The notes beneath the pieces were generated by a model. The model was not told the origin of the DNA. It searched no databases and was given only the letters and a program-made list of their open reading frames with translations. Source: Hydrogenophaga sp. (lineage in GTDB: Bacteria > Pseudomonadota > Gammaproteobacteria > Burkholderiales > Burkholderiaceae_C). Taken from it: a DNA stretch of 64,000 bases. Where the stretch lies: assembly GCF_019264445.1 (NCBI RefSeq), contig NZ_JAHVAB010000081.1, positions 62,001 to 126,000 on the forward strand. The letters are read 5' to 3'. How positions within the stretch are numbered: position 1 is the first letter of the stretch; each line of letters begins with the position of its first letter. The translations under genes and the position numbers were made by a program. Below are positions 28,071 to 35,343 of the stretch, piece after piece.

Positions 28071-29727
28071 CGGAGCTGTGTAGCGGCTGGGCGTCCGAGG
28101 TGGTCACGCGTGCCTGCACGTCGAGTCGTTGTGACGCGCTCCAGGCGCCTGCCAGACCTTGTGCATCGATCTGCCGCACCCTCAGGTGGTAGGTGCCTGC
28201 GGCGGGCATCGGTCGCGTGAACGACGGGCTGGCGAGCCGCTGGTCGTCGAGCAACTGGGCGAAGGCTGCATCGCGCGCGATCTGCAGCTGATGGGTCCAG
28301 GGGCCGCCGGGGCTGGCGCCCCAGGCCACCGCGAGCGTGTCCGCACCACCGCTGCGCGTGCGGGGTGCATCGGGCGTGGGTGGCAGCGCGATGACCTCGA
28401 ACGGCACGGGCGCACTGAAAGGGCCCTGGTCGCGCTGCCCTTGTGCATCGAGCGCCACCGCAGCCACCCGCCACAGGTAGGCGCCCGGTTGCAGCGTGCG
28501 CACGACATGCTGGCAGCGGTCAAGGTCGGGCGTTTGCGCGACGAGGTCCTTGAAAGCGGCATCGCGTGCGACCTGAAAGCGGTAGCCCACAACACCACCC
28601 GTCTCGGTGCACGACAGCTCCACCATGGGCGCCACGGCCCGGCTGCCCGGTCGGGGTTCCAGCAACAACGGCGCCTGGGGACGCGCATTGACCACCACGC
28701 GTCGAACCGCCTGCGCACCCGGAATGCCTTGTGCGTCGAGGGCGCGCACCGAGACCAGATAGTTGCCGTCGTCCACCCCCGCAAAACGCGCCAGGGGTTC
28801 ATTGAACGTGGCGTTGCGCACCACGTTCTGTGCCGCTTCGTCGGTGGACACGCGCACGTGCCACGCCTGCGCACCGGCATCGCGCGCCAGCGGCAGTTCA
28901 AGTCGGGCGATGTCTTCCAGCACGTCTGGAACACTTGAAAGATCCGGTGCAGCCAACAAGGACGCCACGCTGACGGCAGCGCCCACACGGGCACCCTGAC
29001 CCGCTCGCACCAGGGCGGGCGCACCGCGCGACGCAGCGAGTGAACGCACCTCGATGGCGCCTTCGCGCACATCGCCAATCAGGTCGCCGCCGGGGCCAAC
29101 GGCCACGCCAAAGGTGGTGCCGCGCACGCCGCCCACCGCGCGCGGCGTGAACACCTCAAAGCGGCTGCGCGGCGTGGGCAGGGGCGTCACAGTGGCATCC
29201 ACGCGACCTTGCTCGATCTGGATGCGCGACTGAACGTGACCCGCAGCGGGGGCATGCCGCAGTTCGCGCAGGCGCGCACGGGTGCCGCCTGGCAGCCGCA
29301 CCAGCGAGCCGTCGGCCAGGCGCAAGGTCACAAATCCGCCCTCGCCCACATCGATCTGTGCACCTTCTCCCACGCGTGCGCCCGTCAGCAGTGGCGCGGA
29401 AGCCGCCGTGGGCTCCACCTGCACGCCTACCGGCGCAGCGACATGCAGCACGTCTGCAACGGCGGACTGCGCGCGCGCCAGGCTGGCAGGAATCCGCAGC
29501 GTGCTGCCCGGCATCAGCCGGCGCGGGTCGCTGACGCGGTTGATGCGTTGCAGTTGCCTCCACTGCGCGGGGTCTTCCAGATAACGCCGCGAGAGTTCGT
29601 ACAGGTTGTCCCCGGGCTGCACGGTGTGCACGTGCTCGGCTTGGGCGAGCGTTGATCCGCCCATGACCGCCACAGCGAAGAGGATCGCGCAGCGCAGTCC
29701 GGCGCAGGTGCAGGGAAGGCGTTTCAT
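28039..29727 (-). CDS. Secreted LysM-FecR-domain protein with fibronectin-like repeats
   Basis: 562 aa. Signal peptide (about 1-30, FAVAVMGGSTLAQAE), one LysM domain (about 33-79; HTVQPGDNLYELSRRYLEDP), a FecR domain (about 105-235; GGFVTLRLADGSLVRLP and RFEVFTPRAVGGVRGTTFGV) and two or three beta-sandwich repeats resembling fibronectin type III (about 265-540; YRFQVARDAAFKDL, HQLQIARDAAFAQL). LysM predicts peptidoglycan binding. It starts in an ATGA overlap with the response-regulator stop. FecR proteins sit next to CHASE2 kinases in many bacteria, so it may present or modulate the signal read by the kinase. Confidence 0.9.
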   Translation of the reverse strand: MKRLPCTCAGLRCAILFAVAVMGGSTLAQAEHVHTVQPGDNLYELSRRYLEDPAQWRQLQRINRVSDPRRLMPGSTLRIPASLARAQSAVADVLHVAAPVGVQVEPTAASAPLLTGARVGEGAQIDVGEGGFVTLRLADGSLVRLPGGTRARLRELRHAPAAGHVQSRIQIEQGRVDATVTPLPTPRSRFEVFTPRAVGGVRGTTFGVAVGPGGDLIGDVREGAIEVRSLAASRGAPALVRAGQGARVGAAVSVASLLAAPDLSSVPDVLEDIARLELPLARDAGAQAWHVRVSTDEAAQNVVRNATFNEPLARFAGVDDGNYLVSVRALDAQGIPGAQAVRRVVVNARPQAPLLLEPRPGSRAVAPMVELSCTETGGVVGYRFQVARDAAFKDLVAQTPDLDRCQHVVRTLQPGAYLWRVAAVALDAQGQRDQGPFSAPVPFEVIALPPTPDAPRTRSGGADTLAVAWGASPGGPWTHQLQIARDAAFAQLLDDQRLASPSFTRPMPAAGTYHLRVRQIDAQGLAGAWSASQRLDVQARVTTSDAQPLHSSDGRAVRPGTH

Positions 29728-30440
29728 GTGGTGCTGGGCAGCGCCGCTGGCGGCACGCCCACATCTTCGAGGCGGTAGCCATGGTTGTACACAGACACCA
29801 GCTTGTAGCCGTTGTCCGCGCGCAGGCGCAGTTTGCTGCGCACGTGCGACATGTACACGTCCAGCGAGCGCGACGAGATGTCCGCGTCAATGCCCCACAC
29901 CGATTCAATCAGGTGCGCGCGCGAAAGCAGGCGGCCCAGGTTGTGGAACATGATGAGCGCGAGCTCATACTCCTTGGCGTTGAGGCCAGTGACTTCCACC
30001 CCGAGCAGGCTCACGCTGCGGTCCTGAACCAGAAACCGGTAGGGCCCCCAGACCAGTTCGTTTGAAGGCGGAATGTGCCCGCCGCGGCGCAGCAAGGCCA
30101 TCAGGCGCGCGCGCAGTTCGACCACGCGCGACGACTTGACCATGTAGTCATCGGCACCTGCGCCGAGTCCCTCGACGATGTCCCGCTCGTCGCTGCGGTT
30201 GGTCATCATCAGGATCGGGACAGGCGTCATGGCCATTCGGCGCAGGGCACGAATGACGTCGATGCCGGTCACGTCGGGCAGGCCCCAGTCGACGATGAAC
30301 AGGTCAAACGTCTCCTTCGGCAAAACGCGCATCAACGCGTTGGCGTTCTCAAAAAGATGGCAGTCGTGTCCCATGGATGCGACGACTGCCTTGACCAGAT
30401 CCAGTTGCGCTGGATCGTCATCAATGACGGCAATGCGCAT
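29724..30440 (-). CDS. OmpR-family response regulator
   Basis: 238 aa. Receiver domain (about 1-118) with acidic pocket DDD near 7-9, phospho-acceptor Asp51 (FIVDWGLPD) and the conserved Lys in DDYMVK; C-terminal winged helix (about 135-230; LIESVWGIDADISSRSLDVYMSHVRSKL). Start ATG at 30440 (MRIAVIDDD); the track extension lacks family similarity. First gene of the regulator-FecR-kinase operon, so the operon probably regulates itself; targets cannot be read from the window. Confidence 0.93.
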   Translation of the reverse strand: MRIAVIDDDPAQLDLVKAVVASMGHDCHLFENANALMRVLPKETFDLFIVDWGLPDVTGIDVIRALRRMAMTPVPILMMTNRSDERDIVEGLGAGADDYMVKSSRVVELRARLMALLRRGGHIPPSNELVWGPYRFLVQDRSVSLLGVEVTGLNAKEYELALIMFHNLGRLLSRAHLIESVWGIDADISSRSLDVYMSHVRSKLRLRADNGYKLVSVYNHGYRLEDVGVPPAALPSTT

Positions 30441-30595
30441 GTGGCTTGGGCAAATAGGACAAGGGGTTCCCTGAATGTTTTTCACGAATATATCGATGGA
30501 CCAGCGGTGACGCAGCCGTTTTGACAATCTCTTAAGAATTGAGTCGCGTCAGCCGCCTGTCGATGGCGGCTGCTTCTGCGTTTCGCGCATGCGTC

Positions 30596-30624
30596 TTCCC
30601 AGCAAGGCGGATAGCGCCTACAAT
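30596..30624 (+). promoter_or_regulatory. Candidate promoter P1 of the etfBA operon
   Basis: TTCCCA (30596-30601), 17-bp spacer, TACAAT (30619-30624): a sigma70-like pair with a good -10. It lies 150 bp before etfB in the 334-bp gap 30441-30774; the rest of that gap holds the two palindromes and promoter P2 listed separately, and no gene that I can see. Confidence 0.5.
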
Positions 30625-30629
30625 CGCAA

Positions 30630-30649
30630 AAAAGCACGATCGTTCTTTT
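30630..30649. promoter_or_regulatory. Palindrome 1 at the etf P1 transcription start
   Basis: AAAAG-C-ACGATCGT-T-CTTTT: a 20-bp palindrome with one mismatched pair. It begins 6 bp after the P1 -10 box, so a bound protein would block initiation. The ACGATCGT core is TetR-operator-like (inference). Confidence 0.55.
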
Positions 30650-30705
30650 ATTCCTTCGTACCGTACCCCCTGGGGTTTAAGCGGAGGAGTGCGAGACCCG
30701 CGGCA

Positions 30706-30711
30706 TACAAT
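30706..30711 (+). promoter_or_regulatory. Candidate -10 box of etf promoter P2
   Basis: TACAAT in the loop of CGCGG/CCGCG arms, 4 bp upstream of palindrome 2. I find no good -35 at 16-18 bp, so an activator may be needed or the box may be fortuitous. Confidence 0.3.
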
Positions 30712-30714
30712 CCG

Positions 30715-30738
30715 CGAATTGACGTGCACGTCAATTCG
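30715..30738. promoter_or_regulatory. 24-bp perfect palindrome before etfB
   Basis: CGAATTGACGTG followed immediately by its exact reverse complement. A perfect 24-bp palindrome 36 bp before etfB is unlikely by chance and looks like an operator for a dimeric regulator of acyl-CoA catabolism. Its TTGACG arm could also serve as a -35. The regulator is not in the window. Confidence 0.7.
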
Positions 30739-30774
30739 TGACGACATTTTTCCAATCATCAGGAGCAGCCCAAC

Positions 30775-31524
30775 ATGAAGGTCATCGTCCCCGTCAAGCG
30801 CGTGGTGGATTACAACGTCAAGGTACGCGTCAAGAGCGACGGCAGTGGCGTGGACATTGCCAACGTCAAGATGAGCATGAACCCGTTTGACGAGATCGCG
30901 GTGGAAGAAGCCGTGCGCCTGAAGGAAAAGGGCGTGGTCACGGAAGTGATCGCGGTCTCCTGCGGTGTGACGCAGTGCCAGGAAACGCTGCGCACCGCGA
31001 TGGCCATTGGTGCCGACCGCGCCATCCTGGTCGAGACCACCGCCGAGCTGCAGCCGCTGGCCGTGGCCAAGCTGCTCAAGGCACTGGTGGACAAGGAGCA
31101 ACCCCAGCTCGTCATCCTGGGCAAGCAGGCCATTGACGACGACTGCAACCAGACCGGGCAGATGCTAGCGGCGCTGGCCGGGCTGCCGCAAGCCACGTTT
31201 GCATCGAAGGTGGAAGTGGCCGATGGCAAGGCGAATGTCACGCGTGAAGTGGACGGCGGTCTGGAGACCCTCTCGATCACGCTGCCTGCGGTGATCACCA
31301 CCGACCTGCGCCTGAACGAGCCGCGCTACGTGACGCTGCCCAACATCATGAAGGCCAAGAAGAAGCCGCTGGAGACGCTCAAGCCCGAAGACCTCGGTGT
31401 GGATGTGGCCCCGCGCATCAAGACCCTGAAGGTCAGCGAGCCGCCCAAGCGCGGTGCCGGCATCAAGGTGCCCGACGTGGCCACGCTGGTGAGCAAGCTC
31501 AAGACCGAAGCCAAAGTGATCTGA
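30775..31524 (+). CDS. etfB: Electron transfer flavoprotein beta subunit
   Basis: 249 aa, the usual length. Begins [20 protein letters not shown] and carries the ETF-beta signature region [27 protein letters not shown] cut around residues 120-147, which binds AMP. With EtfA it accepts electrons from acyl-CoA dehydrogenases and passes them to ETF-quinone oxidoreductase. GGAG precedes the ATG. etfA follows after 11 bp and an acyl-CoA dehydrogenase after that, a natural electron-transfer set. Confidence 0.96.
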   Translation: MKVIVPVKRVVDYNVKVRVKSDGSGVDIANVKMSMNPFDEIAVEEAVRLKEKGVVTEVIAVSCGVTQCQETLRTAMAIGADRAILVETTAELQPLAVAKLLKALVDKEQPQLVILGKQAIDDDCNQTGQMLAALAGLPQATFASKVEVADGKANVTREVDGGLETLSITLPAVITTDLRLNEPRYVTLPNIMKAKKKPLETLKPEDLGVDVAPRIKTLKVSEPPKRGAGIKVPDVATLVSKLKTEAKVI

Positions 31525-31535
31525 GGACCGAACAA

Positions 31536-32468
31536 ATGACCGCACTCGTTATTGCCGAACACGACAACGCCACCATCAAGGGCGCAACCCTCAACACCGT
31601 GACTGCCGCCGCCCAGTGCGGTGGTGACGTGCATGTGCTCGTGGCCGGGCACAACGCTGCCGAAGCAGCGAAGGCCGCCAGCCAGATTGCTGGCGTGGCC
31701 AAGGTGATCCACGCCGATGCCCCGGGCTTCGAGCATGGGCTGGCCGAGAACGTGGCCGCGCAGGTGCTGACCATCGCCGGCAACTACAGCCACATCCTGT
31801 TCCCCGCCACCGCCAGCGGCAAGAACGTCGCGCCGCGCGTGGCCGCCACGCTGGACGTGGGCCAGGTCAGCGACATCACCAAGGTGGTGAGCGCCGACAC
31901 CTTCGAGCGTCCCATCTACGCGGGCAACGCGATTGCCACCGTGCAGGCCGCTGACGCCACCAAGGTCATCACCGTGCGCACCACGGGCTTCGACCCGGCT
32001 GCGGCCACCGGCGGCAGCGCAGCGGTGGAAGCCGCCACGGCCGCCGCCGATGACGGCAAGAGCCAGTTCGTGGGCAGCGAGATCGCCAAGAGCGACCGCC
32101 CCGAGCTCACCGCGGCCAAGATCATCGTCTCGGGTGGTCGCGCGCTGGGCAGCGCGGAGAAGTTCAACGAGGTCATGACGCCGCTGGCCGACAAGCTCGG
32201 TGCGGCGCTGGGCGCCAGCCGTGCGGCGGTGGACGCGGGCTACGCGCCCAACGACTGGCAGGTGGGGCAGACGGGCAAGATCGTGGCGCCCCAGCTGTAC
32301 ATCGCAGCCGGCATCTCCGGCGCCATCCAGCATCTGGCCGGCATGAAGGACTCCAAGGTGATCGTGGCGATCAACAAGGACCCCGAAGCCCCGATCTTCT
32401 CGGTGGCGGACTACGGCCTGGAGGCCGACCTGTTTGAGGCCGTGCCGGAATTGATCAAGGCGCTCTGA
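31536..32468 (+). CDS. etfA: Electron transfer flavoprotein alpha subunit
   Basis: 310 aa. N-terminal Rossmann-like domain (about 1-190) and the C-terminal FAD-binding domain with [31 protein letters not shown] and [16 protein letters not shown] (about 205-300). Holds the FAD that shuttles electrons. Cotranscribed with etfB (11-bp gap). A strong hairpin follows it before the acyl-CoA dehydrogenase gene. Confidence 0.96.
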   Translation: MTALVIAEHDNATIKGATLNTVTAAAQCGGDVHVLVAGHNAAEAAKAASQIAGVAKVIHADAPGFEHGLAENVAAQVLTIAGNYSHILFPATASGKNVAPRVAATLDVGQVSDITKVVSADTFERPIYAGNAIATVQAADATKVITVRTTGFDPAAATGGSAAVEAATAAADDGKSQFVGSEIAKSDRPELTAAKIIVSGGRALGSAEKFNEVMTPLADKLGAALGASRAAVDAGYAPNDWQVGQTGKIVAPQLYIAAGISGAIQHLAGMKDSKVIVAINKDPEAPIFSVADYGLEADLFEAVPELIKAL

Positions 32469-32483
32469 GCCCTCTCACCAGCA

Positions 32484-32509
32484 CAAGGGCATCGTTCGCG
32501 ATGCCCTTG
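32484..32509 (+). terminator. Hairpin between etfA and the acyl-CoA dehydrogenase
   Basis: CAAGGGCATCG-TTCG-CGATGCCCTTG: a perfect 11-bp stem with a TTCG loop. No T-run follows on the plus strand, so it may be a partial terminator or an mRNA-stabilising end rather than a strong terminator. Confidence 0.55.
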
Positions 32510-32540
32510 CTGTATCTGAACACTTGAATTTCATGGAGAC

Positions 32541-34337
32541 ATGACGATGAGCTACACCGCACCCCTCAAGGACATGCTTTTCGATATCGAGCACCTGGCC
32601 CTCATCGACGAAGTCGCACGGTTGCCGGGTTTTGAAGATGCCGGCCTGGAAACCGCGCAAGCCGTGCTCGAAGAGTGCGCCAAGCTCAATGAGGGCGTGA
32701 TTGCGCCGCTGAACTGGGAGGGGGACAAGAACCCCTCGTTCTTCAAAGATGGCTCGGTGACCACCACGCCGGGTTTCAAGGAAGCCTTCAAGCAATACGC
32801 CGAAGGCGGCTGGCAGGGCCTGCAGCACCCGACCGACTTCGGCGGCCAGGGCCTGCCCAAGACCATCGGCGCCGCCTGTGGCGAGATCCTGAACAGCGCC
32901 AACATGAGCTTTGCGCTGTGCCCGCTGCTCACCGACGGCGCGATCGAAGCCCTGTTGACCGCCGGCAGCGACGAGCTCAAGGCCACCTATCTCGAGAAGC
33001 TGGTGAGCGGCCAGTGGACCGGCACCATGAACCTGACCGAGCCGCAGGCCGGCTCCGATCTGGCCGCCGTGCGCAGCCGCGCCGAGCCGCAGCCCGACGG
33101 CAGCTACAAGGTGTTCGGCACCAAGATCTACATCACCTACGGTGAGCACGACATGGCCGAGAACATCGTGCACCTCGTGCTGGCGCGCGTGACCGGCGCG
33201 CCCGAGGGCGTGAAAGGCATCAGCCTGTTTGTGGTGCCCAAGTTCATGGTGAACAAAGACGGTTCGCTCGGCGCGCGCAACGACGTGCACTGTGTGAGCA
33301 TCGAGCACAAGATGGGCATCAAGGCGAGCCCCACGGCCGTGCTGCAGTACGGCGACCATGGCGGCGCCACGGGCTTCCTGGTGGGTCAGGAGAACAGGGG
33401 GCTGGAGTACATGTTCATCATGATGAACGCCGCGCGCTATGCCGTGGGTGTGCAGGGCATCGCGATTGCAGAGCGCGCCTACCAGAAGGCCGTGGGCTAT
33501 GCGAAGGACCGCGTCCAGAGCCGTCCTGTCGATGGCTCGATGAACGCGGCTGCGCCCATCATTCACCACCCCGATGTCAAGCGCATGCTCATGACCATGC
33601 GCGCCTCCACCGAAGGTTGCCGCGCCATGGCCAGCGTGGCGGCCGCCGCCTACGACGCCGCGCATCACCACGCCGATGCCGAAGTGCGCAAGCAGAACGC
33701 GGCTTTCTACGAATTCCTGGTGCCGCTGGTCAAGGGCTACAGCACGGAGATGAGTCTCGAAGTCACGAGCCTGGGCGTGCAGGTGCACGGTGGCATGGGC
33801 TTCATTGAAGAAACCGGCGCGGCGCAGTACTACCGCGACGCCAAGATCCTCACCATCTACGAAGGCACCACGGCGATCCAGGCCAACGACCTCGTGGGCC
33901 GCAAGACCGCCCGCGATGGCGGCACCGGCGCCAAGGCCATCGCCGCGCAGATCGAAAAGACGGAAGCCGAACTGGCGCAGCGCAGCAGCGCCAACGCCAA
34001 GGCCGTGCACCTGCGCCTGAAGGCCGCGCGCGAGGCGTTCGTCGAGGTGGTGGAGTTCATCGCTGCCAACACCAAGTCCAACCCCAACGCCGCGTTTGCG
34101 GGCAGCGTGCCCTACCTCATGCTCGCAGGCAATCTCATGGCGGGCTGGCAGATGGCGCGCGCGCTGATGGTGGCCGAGGACTTGTCCGCCAAGGGACAGG
34201 ACACCGCATTCATGCAGGCCAAGATCACGACAGCGCGTTTTTATGCCGATCACATCCTCAGCCGCGCACCCGGTGTGCGCGACAGCATCGTGCACGGTGC
34301 CGAGGCCGTGACCGCGCTCGCCATTGAATCGTTCTGA
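32541..34337 (+). CDS. Acyl-CoA dehydrogenase (long, DmdC/FadE-like subfamily)
   Basis: 598 aa, in the length class of the C-terminally extended acyl-CoA dehydrogenases. N-terminal helical domain with its short cap (LKDMLFDIEHL), flavin-binding middle domain (TMNLTEPQAGSDLAAVRS, KIYITYGEHDMAENIVHLVLAR) and C-terminal domain with HGGMGFIEETGAAQYYRDAKI and the catalytic-loop motif YEGTTAIQANDLVGRK. It oxidises an acyl-CoA to the enoyl-CoA and reduces ETF encoded just upstream. A second ATG lies 6 bp in; either may be used. The exact acyl chain is not predictable. Confidence 0.93.
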   Translation: MTMSYTAPLKDMLFDIEHLALIDEVARLPGFEDAGLETAQAVLEECAKLNEGVIAPLNWEGDKNPSFFKDGSVTTTPGFKEAFKQYAEGGWQGLQHPTDFGGQGLPKTIGAACGEILNSANMSFALCPLLTDGAIEALLTAGSDELKATYLEKLVSGQWTGTMNLTEPQAGSDLAAVRSRAEPQPDGSYKVFGTKIYITYGEHDMAENIVHLVLARVTGAPEGVKGISLFVVPKFMVNKDGSLGARNDVHCVSIEHKMGIKASPTAVLQYGDHGGATGFLVGQENRGLEYMFIMMNAARYAVGVQGIAIAERAYQKAVGYAKDRVQSRPVDGSMNAAAPIIHHPDVKRMLMTMRASTEGCRAMASVAAAAYDAAHHHADAEVRKQNAAFYEFLVPLVKGYSTEMSLEVTSLGVQVHGGMGFIEETGAAQYYRDAKILTIYEGTTAIQANDLVGRKTARDGGTGAKAIAAQIEKTEAELAQRSSANAKAVHLRLKAAREAFVEVVEFIAANTKSNPNAAFAGSVPYLMLAGNLMAGWQMARALMVAEDLSAKGQDTAFMQAKITTARFYADHILSRAPGVRDSIVHGAEAVTALAIESF

Positions 34338-34362
34338 ACCGAACCACCCCGACGGAGACACC

Positions 34363-35343
34363 ATGACCGCACCCGCCCGCAGCCTGCCACCTGTTCTGAA
34401 GAACCTGAAGTTTCCGGTGATCGGCTCGCCGCTGTTCATCATCAGCAATCCCAAGCTCGTGATCGCCCAATGCAAGGCCGGCGTGGTGGGCTCCATGCCT
34501 GCGCTCAACGCGCGCCCCGCATCCCAGCTTGACGAGTGGCTGGCCGAGATCACCGAGGCACTGGCGGCGCACGACAAGGCACACCCCGACAACAAGGCTG
34601 CGCCGTTTGCCATTAACCAGATCGTGCACAAGAGCAACGACCGCCTGGAGCACGACATGCAGCTGTGCGCCAAGTACAAGGTGCCGATCATCATCACCAG
34701 CCTGGGGGCGCGTGAAGACGTGAACCAGGGCGTGCACAGCTGGGGTGGCATCGTGATGCACGACGTGATCAACAACGTGTTTGCGCACAAGGCGATCGAG
34801 AAGGGTGCCGATGGCCTCATTCCCGTGGCCGCTGGTGCAGGCGGACACGCCAGCGTGAAGAGCCCGTTTGCCATGGTGCAGGAAATCCGCGAATGGTTTG
34901 GCGGCCCGGTGGCGCTGTCGGGCTCCATCGCCTCGGGCGGCGCCATTCTGGCCGCGCAGGCCATGGGCGCCGACCTGGCCTACATCGGCTCGGCGTTCAT
35001 CGCCACCGAAGAGGCGCGCGCGGTGGACGGCTACAAGGAGATGATCACGACGTCGAACTCGGACGACATCGTGTACAGCAACTTCTACACCGGTATCCAC
35101 GGCAACTACCTCAAGGGCAGCATCAAGAACGCCGGCATGGACCCGGACAACCTGCCCGTGAGCGACCCGAGCAAGATGAACTTCTCCACCGGTGAAGGCG
35201 CCAACGCCGCCAAGGCCTGGCGCGACATCTGGGGCTGCGGTCAGGGCATCGGCGCCATCCGCGAGGTGTTGCCTGCGGCCGAGCTGGTGGCGCGCTTCAA
35301 GCGCGAATACGCCGAAGCCAAGGCGCGCATCTGCGCGGCTTGA
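34363..35343 (+). CDS. Nitronate monooxygenase (2-nitropropane dioxygenase family)
   Basis: 326 aa, FMN-dependent TIM barrel. Family motifs: KFPVIGSPLFIISNPKL, the GAGGHAS FMN/active-site loop (about 160), ALSGSIASGGAILAAQAMGAD (about 185-205) and YIGSAFIATEEA. It oxidises alkyl nitronates, including toxic propionate-3-nitronate; some relatives instead act on acyl-CoA pathways. It is 25 bp after the acyl-CoA dehydrogenase with GGAG before the ATG, so it probably belongs to the etf operon. It ends directly against the stop of the convergent PBP gene with no spacer. Confidence 0.9.
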   Translation: MTAPARSLPPVLKNLKFPVIGSPLFIISNPKLVIAQCKAGVVGSMPALNARPASQLDEWLAEITEALAAHDKAHPDNKAAPFAINQIVHKSNDRLEHDMQLCAKYKVPIIITSLGAREDVNQGVHSWGGIVMHDVINNVFAHKAIEKGADGLIPVAAGAGGHASVKSPFAMVQEIREWFGGPVALSGSIASGGAILAAQAMGADLAYIGSAFIATEEARAVDGYKEMITTSNSDDIVYSNFYTGIHGNYLKGSIKNAGMDPDNLPVSDPSKMNFSTGEGANAAKAWRDIWGCGQGIGAIREVLPAAELVARFKREYAEAKARICAA

